A stretch of 64,000 bases of DNA. It comes from Bostrychus sinensis. Taxonomy: Eukaryota; Chordata; Actinopteri; Gobiiformes; Eleotridae. The position numbers and the translations under genes were made by a program. Below the pieces are notes generated by a model. It did not search any database. It saw nothing but the letters and a program-made list of their open reading frames with translations, and was not told the origin of the DNA. Where the stretch lies: contig CM036240.1 of NCBI GenBank assembly GCA_020698575.1, positions 26,129,211 through 26,193,210 on the forward strand, given 5' to 3'. Positions 38,901-48,300 of this stretch are shown here, one piece after another (position 1 is the first letter of the stretch; each line of letters opens with the position of its first letter).

Positions 38901-39093
38901 AATGATTAACTTTTAATGTTGTTGTTTAGAGTCACGGCCCAAGTGTAAACCATACACCCGCACAGAGCTATTGTTACTTATTAATAGCGCAGTGAGAAAT
39001 GTGTTGCTGTGAGTGCGCGGTACCTGCGGTGAGCTGGGCGACAGACAGAAAAACCAACGCCGCCTGAAAGCTGCTCCTCGCGGGACAAGTCAT
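26338..39093 (-). CDS. acvr1c: Activin receptor type-1C (ALK7), type I Ser/Thr kinase receptor
   Basis: ALK7 is a plasma-membrane type I receptor for Nodal, GDF3 and activin B-type ligands and phosphorylates SMAD2/3. Nine coding exons: 39093-39024, 33995-33765, 30227-29985, 29727-29497, 28778-28611, 28531-28375, 28057-27933, 27848-27718 and 26463-26338 (TAA). The phases close to 493 residues, the human length. Domains: signal peptide (LVFLSVAQLTAG); ten-cysteine ectodomain (LKCVCQLC to CCFTDFCNN); transmembrane segment (LAVLILVLSCLLCVAVLLAV); GS box (TSGSGSGLPLLVQRT); kinase with GKGRFGEVW, VAVKIFSSRDERSW, HRDLKSKN, DLGLAV, GTKRYMAPEVLDE and a C-terminal ARLTALRVKKT. FIAADNKDNGSW matches the ALK4/5/7-type L45 loop. 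The donor after GTK (gttggc, at 28374) is weak but required by frame. The first intron is about 5 kb. Confidence 0.97.
26690..26905 (+). repeat. tRNA-type fish SINE, copy 2
   Basis: GGCAAGACACTTCACCCACC, TCGCAGCCACATCTCCGTCA, GTGCCCCAAGGCAG and TGAATGAATAATGCC, ending in AAAAAGCACTAC. Same block order as at 22.73 and 51.22 kb. An (ATT)n tract follows. Confidence 0.7.
26912..26949. repeat. (ATT)n microsatellite
   Basis: Uninterrupted ATT repeats, about 12 units, at the 3' end of SINE copy 2; possibly its tail. Confidence 0.9.
27455..27650 (-). repeat. tRNA-type SINE, reverse orientation, with head
   Basis: The reverse complement reads GGTGCAGTAGGTTAAGCC, then GGTTTGATTCCCG (B-box like), then GGGCAAGACACTTCACCCAC, which links it to SINE copies 1-3. 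It lies just downstream of acvr1c exon 27848-27718. Confidence 0.6.
32034..32064. repeat. (ATTC)n microsatellite
   Basis: About seven ATTC units in acvr1c intron 2. Confidence 0.9.
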
Positions 39094-39300
39094 GACATCC
39101 GGTCCGCTCGTCTTCTTCCTCTACGGAGAATGCGGCTGGCCCGAGGAGGAGCGCGTCGCTGGGACAGAAGTGTGGCGGCCATACGAACGACGCATGGAGG
39201 AATGGTTTTGTCCAACTCTGAAAGTGTTGTCACAGTAAAAGTGAGCGGGGAGAGGAAAGTGTTGGACGGAGGGACAGGGCTTCGCTCCGCCTCTGTGACT
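39000..39300 (-). promoter_or_regulatory. CpG-rich start region of acvr1c
   Basis: Sequence around and upstream of the acvr1c ATG (39093) is dense in CpG (GCGCGG, CCGCTCG, GGAGGAGCGCGTCGC) against an AT-rich surround, as expected for a vertebrate CpG-island promoter. No TATA box was seen; the start site is not defined. Confidence 0.5.
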
Positions 39301-39713
39301 GGAGTTTAAGAGGATTAGCGCAGACCTCAGATACAGACATGTGAACGGCCACTGCAATTATTTCACTGCTACTGTTACAACAACTAATGACAAGTAGCTA
39401 TTACAATACAGTACTATATTTGTAGTATGTATATATTCACAGTTGGTCTATAAGATTTCAGAACATCACTTAAACAACCAAAGTAAGCCTTAATATTTTT
39501 CATAATTTGATTGAAGTCTAGGCCTAACAATAGCAACAGCTAGCATAGGCTACAGTATATGCTAATTATATGTTAATCTTAAATATGCTATCTTAATTAG
39601 CTTTACATTGAATTTTGATTTTACATATTTTAATGATGATACCATATTTTAATGATGATAATGATATAGACTACGATTATTTCTGGTCAAATGTTTTTGT
39701 TTTTGTACTAGGC

Positions 39714-40320
39714 CACTGGTTCTCAAACTTTACCATCTGAACATATTTGGCTCTCCAAGTACCATATTAGGTAAGGTATACTTTATTGATCCCCATTCTC
39801 TGCATTTGACCCATTCCTCAATGCCAATGGTGCAAACTGTCAGGAGCAGTGGGCTTTCGCTGTGCAGCACCTGGGGACCCTTCTCCAGATCTTGAGCCAG
39901 GATCCTGGTCAGGAGTACCTAGCTGGAGGATTAACCTATTCTGGTTATGTCTGCATGTTTTTGAGGTTGATGGGGCAAACCGGAACAAAACCGGAACACC
40001 CAGACACAGGGAGAACATGCAAACTCCATCCAGAAAGGCCCCGCACGGTCCGGAAATCAAACCCGGGACCTTCTTGCTGTGAGGCGCGAGTGCTAACCAC
40101 TAAGCCACCGTGCCCCCACAAGTATCATACCATCTACCAAGTACCATCTATCGTCTATCCTAAACTGTCTAAAATGAGCCAAATAAGCCAGGATTACACC
40201 AGGACTAGGTCAGAACTGGACCAAATGATAAAACAGGGTTTTACAAATGAAAATGACCAATAAACCAAAACCAATACTGAACCAAGTCTGCACAAGGACT
40301 GAGAACCTTGAGAACCACTG
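39714..40320. mobile_element. hAT element with exact 8-bp target duplication, carrying a SINE
   Basis: Identical octamers TACTAGGC lie at 39706-39713 and 40321-40328. The ends are CACTGGTTCTCAAAC and the complement of CAGTGGTTCTCAAGG, typical of hAT. The middle (about 39770-40117) contains an inserted SINE-like repeat with TTTATTGATCCCC, AGGGAGAACATGCAAACTCC and AACCCGGGACCTTCTTGCTG. The element sits about 0.6 kb upstream of the acvr1c ATG. Confidence 0.85.
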
Positions 40321-40964
40321 TACTAGGCCTAGGCTACTCATTGCCAGCCAAACTATGTCTTCTGCTCAGAAAGTGAATGGTGCTGGCTGCCCAGGGTGAC
40401 TTATGTCGCCTTCAGGACAACATTTTGATTGTAATAACAAAAGAGGTTTCAAAGTATTAAATAAATTAAATCTGGAGTAAAACCTATGCCAAAATAGATG
40501 TTTGAATGATTTCCGTAAAGGAAAGGGAGCAGCTGAATGAGACTCACTATAATGGTGAGGCGAAATCTGTCACCTCTAGCAAGTGGCCCTCCTCAGCATA
40601 TATTTTTCAGTATGTGGTCCTCAAGGAAGTTTGGACACCCTTGACTTAGGGGGTGCACGATGGTGGTCCTGCATCTCAGCAAGGAGGTTGTGGGTTTGAT
40701 CCTTGGCCGGCAAAGTAAATTTGTGACTTTAACAAATCAGCCCTAGTAAATTAATGTGAAGATGAGTAAATGTATACAGATTACAAAACCTTTGCTAAAT
40801 AAACAGCTATGCAAATCGCTGTATTCTAGGCAAATCATTTGCTGAGGCAAGAGAAAAGCTCAAAGGAAAGAAGTGGGTCAAGGAAAGAAGACTCGTGCGT
40901 CATTTTTCTTCCAGTGGAGGGAGAGTGTAGTGTCCAATCACTAGGTTACTAGTTTATTTCTGAA

Positions 40965-42125
40965 ATGTTAAAGCTCCCCATTATGCTAAATTTACTGAGC
41001 TTTTAACAATGTTATATTATTTTTTGAACCTCAAAAACATACCTGAAGTATTTAATTTCATTCACACGTTTGAGTAATTCTGTATGCTGAGGCCGTCTCT
41101 TTCTCAAAAGCTGGAAAATGCTCAGTCTCAAAGTTCTACACAGACACGTGAAACCAGGAAGTACTCCTATGCTTTTCTAAAACCCATACAGTCACTGGAC
41201 TCTTTCTGATAATTTCAGCGCTTAAATTGCCATCACTACGAAGCAGTAAGCTCATTTATCTGTTAGCTTCATGTTGCTAATAAAAGTTCTAAAAAGCAAT
41301 TTTATGCTGGGAGAGGGTCTCTCCAACATCTCCTAAGTTGCTGTCCTGTAGCACTGAGTGAAGGCAGGTACCGGTGGCGCCATGACCAGGTCCTCAAGGC
41401 GGTTACTGAGGCAGTCACCACAGCCATCCAATCCTCAAAATTCCACCGAAGGAGGAGAGGCATGCCTTTTGTTAAGGCTGGAGAGCGGCCACAGTTACAA
41501 CAGACAAGGGGAAAATGCTTATCCAGTGCCTCAGACTGGCAACTGCGTGTGGATCTGGGAAGGCAGCTGAAATTCCCTAGGCACTTCGTGGAGACCAAAC
41601 TTCGACCAGACCTGGTTATGTTCTCAGACTCCACCAGGCAGGTCATCATGTGGGAATTGACTGTGCAGTGCAGAAGTAGGGGATGGCGGGCATGGTGTGA
41701 ACCAGTAGAGGTGGGCTGCCGGGGTTTTGCTGGGCGGTCCATGAGTAAAGCTCTGATAGGGCTTGGGATCTCAGGAGCTTCAAAGAGGCGTGCAATACAC
41801 TCCATCACAGAAGCAGCAGAAAAAGCCACTAGGTTGCTTTGGTTAAAGAGGGCAGGCCAGTGGATTGGTGCTGCTGGGATGCAATCCGGGAATTGATCAA
41901 TCCCGGGTGGGTCACCTGGGAGAGGGGGTCTGTTGAAAGACCCGAAACCCCCTATGATCCCAAGAACATCACAGATGATGCATCCCAGCGCATCCTTGAG
42001 ATGCATCTTTAAACCAAACCTATATATAATTATATATAACTATATATATTATTTAAGTTATAAAACATGAAATACTAATGCAGAGTTATTTCAAAAAAGC
42101 TTGAAAAAAGCATCATAACACTTTC
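40965..42125. repeat. Dispersed repeat, copy 2, split by a retrotransposon insertion
   Basis: 40.97-41.30 kb matches 3.87-4.1 kb (CTGTATGCTGAGGC, GTGAAACCA, AGCTCATTTATCTGTTAGC, TTTTATGCT). 42.05-42.12 kb matches 4.20-4.27 kb (AGTTATAA, ATGAAATACTAATGCA, AAAAGCATAA-type words). The R2-like fragment lies between, so the insertion is nested and younger. Confidence 0.55.
41306..42008 (+). mobile_element. Non-LTR retrotransposon fragment with restriction-like endonuclease domain (R2-like)
   Basis: A continuous plus-strand frame reads LSEGRYRWRHDQVLKAV, then KAGERPQ, KLRPDLVMFSDSTRQV, WELTVQCRS, then WCEPVEVGCRGFAGRSM and KRRAIHSITEAAEKATRLLW. RHD followed by RPD and an E in ELTV fits the (R/K)HD..(K/R)PD..D/E signature of the R2-type endonuclease. 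The reverse transcriptase is missing, so this is a 5'-truncated 3' end. The minus-strand open frame over the same bases is a shadow. Confidence 0.6.
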
Positions 42126-43207
42126 TGTTTGTTAGGTGCTAGAAATTTATAGTTTTGTTTCAGTCTGAGTACTTGACCTGTTCCTCTCTTCACAATTTAC
42201 AATGTTATGCATAAGCGTGTGCATATGTTTTGTGTAGGCTTTTGAATGCTAATTGGATATATGCACACTCCTGAACATTTAATGAACAAATTTTAAACCA
42301 GGACATTTGCATTAGAAAAAAGATATTTGTGGCATTTTTTTGTTTAGAAGTGACTGTCCTTCTCTGTAATGTTGGTAACCCATCCTTTTGAAACTGTGTA
42401 TGCTCAAGCCAGCTTGATTGGACAAGACAAACAGTCCTGATGACATGTGTTTCAAGCCATGCACAGAGTAAACACTTGGTGAGGTTGGTGAGCGGGGCAT
42501 GCCTCTCCTGTACATCAAGAAGTGGCTTAACACACCTCCGTGGAAAAAGTGAATTTACAGCAGCCTGTCATGTTTTTGCCGCTCCGCTCCCATAGCAACT
42601 GCTGCCAGAGTCCCCTCCGTCTCCACACAGACCAACCCAGTTGTGATTTGGCATATTCACAGAAAAGTCAAGGCTATCAACAGCATGTATTAATAAAAGT
42701 TCTTACAACACAAATAAACTGTTTTGAAATTGGGAAACCTTGCACTTACTGCACCCACAGAATCTACTGTAAGTTTAGCATTTTGTCTTTCAGCCTGCGC
42801 AGGATGAAATCAGATTACACTGAATATGAAGGATCCTAAAGGTCTGGCAGCGGTTGGCATATGTAAGCTCTTGACACATTTGATAGGGCCTTGTTTTGTT
42901 TTTTAATCATCTGGACCAGTACTGGCATATTAATCAGGCAGTGGACTAGCATAAACCCATTTTCTTCTGTCCAATAATATGCAGTGCAGGCAGTTTCAGT
43001 TTACAGCTGGCAGGGGAATAGCCTGAGCTTTTGGCCTTTACAAATAAATAGAAATGATTGTGTTTCATTATCAGAGCAAATGCCATTCAGAGGACAGAAG
43101 ACTAAAGCAGAAATTAAAGCAGCTCATTTCATATTATTTTGTTATGATTTATAATATGAGGGAACATTTGGTTTTAAAGTAGTTAACAATTACGATGAGT
43201 GGATGAA

Positions 43208-43235
43208 TTCTCATTAAGGCTTCCCTTAATGAGAA
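43208..43235. repeat. Perfect 12-bp inverted repeat with 4-base loop
   Basis: TTCTCATTAAGG, loop CTTC, then CCTTAATGAGAA. No known role. Confidence 0.9.
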
Positions 43236-43457
43236 GCTTTGTTTTAATTGTTAGATTATGATTTTCAAATTGCATCGCCCCAGAGTTAGTTTTTTCTGCA
43301 AGTTGATACTGCCTCAGGTAATGTTCTAAACCTTTGTAATGTAAGTAGTACGAATGTTTTCAGTGGCAAAAGAGAATTTATTAATTTTTTTAACCTTTAT
43401 TTAACCAGGAAAGTGCCACTGCGAATAAGTCCTGACCTTGTTGTACTTTTTTTTTTT

Positions 43458-43475
43458 GGGGGGGGGGGGGGGGGG
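43458..43475. repeat. G-run after a T-run
   Basis: Eighteen consecutive G (43458-43475) directly after eleven T. Runs of this kind are unstable and error-prone in sequencing; the length may be wrong. Confidence 0.85.
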
Positions 43476-43488
43476 CAGGGAAACAAGA

Positions 43489-43985
43489 GCAGGGGGCATG
43501 GTGGCAGGACAGTTAGTGTTCTCGCCTCTCAGCAAGGAGAATGTGGATTCGATCCTTGGGCCGGCCTACACATGAACTCTGGGTGGAGTCTGCATGTCCT
43601 CCTTGTGTTACCGTGCGTTCTGTCTGGGTACTCCGGCTTCCTCCCACCATCCAAAGACATGCATGTTTTAGGTGAATTGGCTCTAAATTGAATTAATGTG
43701 AGAGTGAATGGTTGTCTGTGTAAGCCCTGCGACAAGCTGGCTCCTGTCCAGGGCGTACCCCACCTAAGGCCCAAAGTTACTGGAATATTCTCCAGTCACC
43801 CGCAACCCCTAATGGGAATAAGCGGAAGATGAAAAGGGAACCAGAGCACCCAGAAGAAAACTACGCAGGCACAGGGAGAACATGCAAACTCCACACAGAA
43901 GGGTCCTGCCCAGTCCGGGATAAGAACCTGGGATGTTTTTACTTGGACGTGTCAGTGCTAACCACTGTGCTGCCCAATGGCTCGC
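43489..43985. repeat. Composite fish SINE-like repeat
   Basis: The first part has a tRNA-like head (GTGGCAGGACAGTTAGTGTT, then GGATTCGATCC as B box) followed by CTCCCACCATCCAAAGACATG and GGATAAGCGG-like words. The second part (about 43845-43985) has AGGGAGAACATGCAAACTCC, as in 13.6 and 40.0 kb. Classic multi-copy teleost sequence. Confidence 0.65.
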
Positions 43986-45355
43986 TGGCCTATCAATAGC
44001 TTACGTTCTGATCTGATTCTCTCATATTATAAAAAGTACTGCAAATTGCTTTGTATTGATGTGATTTTGATGATTAAGGAATGCATTTTTTTTTTTTTTT
44101 ACTTTTTTCAATGAATGAGCTCTAAGTGTTTGCTGTTGTTAAAAAATAAATTGATAATTACAATTAATATAAATTGTAATTAATAATTACAGGATAAATT
44201 AGCCTAGTGTATTAGGAAATAAGCCACACAAGCCAGGATTAATGCCTCTTTTCTCTATTAAATAAACGCGGAATGCTATTAAATACCAAGACCACACAAA
44301 TGCAGCAGTTAGTCTGAGCAGAGCACAGTTTAATTCTGTCCTACGCATGTAAACTTAAAGACAGAAGTCCAGTTAGATGGCCTAATCAAACTATAAACCT
44401 TTCCTAGTTATAAGCATTTAATGTCTTGAATGAAATAAATCACAAAAACAATAAATAATAGATCAGGACAAGTGAGACAAATAAAACACATTTTCTATTT
44501 AATTAATAGAAATCACTATTTGATATAAAATGTTAAAGAAATAAAAAAGGCTGAAGTTTAACTTCATTTACTCAACAATGCACGCATTAAGACAACAATG
44601 CACGCGTTAAGACAGTGTACAGGCTTTACAGGCTTACGTACAGGCCTCTGGAGCGAGAGAGTTACTTAGCAGATATTTTATTTGTTCTTTTAGCATTTGT
44701 CTCTGTAAAGCTGAAGAAACAAAACATAGACCAAGTACATACCTCAATGTAAAATGTATGGTGATAATACAAAACCATGGAGTTTCTGAGGAAAAGAATA
44801 GTGCCTTAGACGCAGCTGTACAACTAAATGTTACTTGTGAATCCTAAGAAACTTGTGACAGCATTGTAAACAGAGATACATGTCCTGGTAAAACATAGCA
44901 CTTCTTATTGTGGAGTGTGCACACAATGAGTTGGCAAGCTGACTTCTTTTTTCCAAATGTCCACTGTAATGCTAATGAACAATTATAATTAAAAAATAAC
45001 TTGCAAAGTACAGTATGTTCAGACAGTTTACACCTTAAAACATGTCAAACTATATCGGCAGTACTAACAAAAGCAAATGCCCAGGTAACAGCTGTTTCCT
45101 AATGGTCCAGCTCCTATGTATATAATAGATACTGTTCCTTTTTTCCTAAGACTCTTGGCCGTCTCAGAAATGCCAAAGTAAGCCATCTTTGGATGCCAAA
45201 ATCTTTCCCTCCAAGTGTTTTTAAAATAAATACTGGTCTGTGCCACTATAAGGGCACTCAACCCATCAAGTCCTTTGTCTTGTAAGATTTCTGCGCCACT
45301 TTCTGGATGTCTTCAAAGGCTTTTAATAATCTCCACCACTATTGCCAAGACTGAA

Positions 45356-48300
45356 TCAAATGTCCGTTTTGATTTTGTCCAGAGAGCTGTCGATCTTTGT
45401 GAGAGTCTTTTTAATTCGTAATGCTGTTAATCGAGCGGAGGGATTCTGGTACCAGCACTCCTTCATGAGTTTGGCCAAGGAGCTTAACGTCTGGAATTAG
45501 AGGGAGAAAGAAAATGCTGTTATTTTAATGTTTTTATTTGTGAGAATAACAGAATGCAGATTTGGAATAAAATGGGTAAGATAAAATTATGTATATTAAA
45601 TTAATTACCGGGTCAGAGAACCACCGGTTTGGAATATTAGGTCTCTGCTGGTCGACACATACGACTTTCTTCATATCCTCAAAGCTGGGGTCACTGGGGA
45701 CCACATCATGAAAAGGTGGCTTATAGTCCTCTACAATGCCTACAGAGAAAACAAAACAACTTTCATTATTTTTATATTTAAAGATGTAAATTTTGCATCT
45801 TGTGACAAAATGCACATAGTAACAACTTCTTTGGTAAAGGGACTATATGATGTCTTTTTTTAAAACAAACCTTTAAGGAGCTAAAAAGAAAGTGTTTCCA
45901 ATAATTACTTTGTTACTGCCATAAAGAAAAAGGTGAAGAACCGCCAGAGTGCAACTCTGCTCTTTTGAACAAAATCTGAGAAAAAAAGCATTTTACTTCC
46001 TTGAACTTTTTGAATTTAAAAATAGCTGTGAGGAATCAGTGGAAAAAGAGCTGTGTGCATGATTTATTCCTTTTTATTTTATTGGTAAATGGGACATTCA
46101 TTAAATTAAATAGCCCAACTTTTGGGTCCTAGCCTAGTGTTTTAGAGCCCTTGTTATAAACAATTGTTCTACAATAGTAAAATTAGAGGAAAGGGCAAAC
46201 AGACACCTTTTTACAAACAAACTTGTCAATATTTTGTAAAGTTAAACTTGTAAGCCAACAAGAGACTGGGGACTACATCATGAAAAGATGGCTTATAGTC
46301 CTGTATGAAACCTACATATAGACATTTATGACACTTCGCTTAGATTTAATATTTTAAGCTTAAAAGGACATTATAACCCCTTTATGTAGCCTTTAGTAAC
46401 ATTAAACTAAGTTAAACCAATACTAAAAATGTGTTGAAAAATTAAGTTGTAAGCCAGCAGTTGCTTATGCATAACTACTGTATATCAGTTCTTCAGGGTT
46501 AAATGTCTACTAACCATTGCTGACTGTCCTCCTGGCGATCTCCCACAATACAAGACCTAGAGCCCAGATATCCACTCTCTTAAATGACTCAAAGCAGTCC
46601 ATCTGGATCGAGTCGTCCAGAACTTCCGGGGCCATGTAGCGTTTGGTTCCCACTTTGGGATTGTTCCCCACGTCTAACTCATTGGTGTCTTGGAAATGCA
46701 TGACAGCCAAACCTAACAGAAAAACATAAACATTTTTAAGGCCAAAGTGAACCCAGATCATCATATTATTGGGGACATATTGCTTGTTTATTCTGACCAG
46801 AGTTGTTTTTTTCCACAGGATGTTTTTTTCCTAAATTGGTGCTTCCTCACCAGGGAACAAACAAGTGCTACCATGTTTATCTGGACATTAGGACAGATCA
46901 TAAGAGCAGGACTTAATAAAAGCCTGTAAACATGTCCACCCATCTAGGTGAGGACTTGTAGCTGAATTGGGTTCTTTTTGTTCAAATGGAATCACCGCTG
47001 TATGAGACAAAGTGGTCTGTGCTCTCCCAAATGTATTTCTGGTTAAGAGCTGTTAGATGTATAAAGCAGTTATTTGGTCTAAATGAAAAACAAATAGAGC
47101 CATACAGAAAGATTTGTTATGTAGCCAGCATCTTGTTCCAACTCAAAACTTCACAATAATACTGAAAATCATCAAAAATCATCAAAATCTTATCCTTCAT
47201 ATAATCTAATGTTTGTAAGCAACAAAAAGTTTTTTGGTTGGTTGTGTAAGTTTGTAGGACCACAATTCATTTTCAATGAGCTATTAAGAATTAGCCACCA
47301 AAATTGGCACAGTTTTAGCCATTTAGCAAAACAAGATGAATAAAGCAAATCGCAACCACTCACTGGCTACATGTGGCTACATGTGTTTAATGTCAGAGCC
47401 TGGGTAGAGAACATTAGCAACTAGCTTGATATTTTGTCATTTTATTTTATAGGAGCCATTTGCTAACTATAAAAGGTAATGCTAAATTCTACAAGCTGAA
47501 CTGTTATGTTATGCTATGCTAGCTAGAGAGTACAGTTATATTGTAGACCATAATAGTCAATGTACGCTTACAGTTTATCCATCAAAGACCACAAATCCTA
47601 CTTTTGATGTAATGGCTACTTATAATTATAAATAATAATCGTAATTAACAAAACGTTAAATTATTAATATAACAATGGCACAAAAATCCTCTTACCAAGA
47701 TCAGCAATGCAGCACTGCCCATTCTTTTTAACCAATATATTTTTGCTCTTCAGGTCTCTGTGGGCAATGGCCGGTTTGCCTTGAGTGCCAAAAATCTCCA
47801 CATGGAGGTGTGCGAGGCCACTGGCGATGGACAGCGCCATCCGGAGGCAGTTGAGGGCGTCGAGAGTGCTGAGCTGAAGGTAGTCGTACAAGGAGCCCAT
47901 CTCGTGATAGTGGGTGATGAGCCAGAGCTGAGTACTGGAGTTCCGCGAGGTCATGTCTGAAGCGATGAAGCCTAAAAAAGAAATGCATGAGAATTAGAAA
48001 ATTTCGGTATATGTAATAGTTATAGCAGTTATATTTCTGATTGGCATATATGACATACCCAGGATGTTCTCATGCCTAAGCAGAACGGTGTTGTAGATTT
48101 CAGTCTCTCTAAACCAGGACTTCTCGTCTCTAGAAGAGAAGATTTTCACTGCTACACTCTCTCCTTGCCACTGACCCCTCCACACTTCACCATAGCGGCC
48201 TTTGCCTGCAAGCAAAAACATGGGAAGAATGGTCACACTCAACGCGTTTTAATACAAGTAGACAATCGGAATTATTTCCTTGGTCTGATTATAAGCACAT

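Larger units (their letters stand above)
39094..45355. other. acvr1c 5' flank to acvr1 3' flank, repeat-rich
   Basis: No host exon was recognised. It holds an hAT element at 39714-40320, a second copy of the dispersed repeat (about 40.97-42.12 kb) split by an R2-like fragment, SINE-like repeats at 43.49-43.99 kb, a G-run at 43458-43475 and a perfect hairpin at 43208-43235. The acvr1 3' UTR should extend below 45356; TTTATT words near 44.69 kb are possible reverse-strand poly(A) signals but unproven. Confidence 0.55.

Noticed and set aside
41302..42006. 234-codon open frame on the minus strand
   Set aside because: It is the antisense shadow of the R2-like endonuclease frame, whose plus-strand motifs (RHD, RPD, ELTV) are recognisable.
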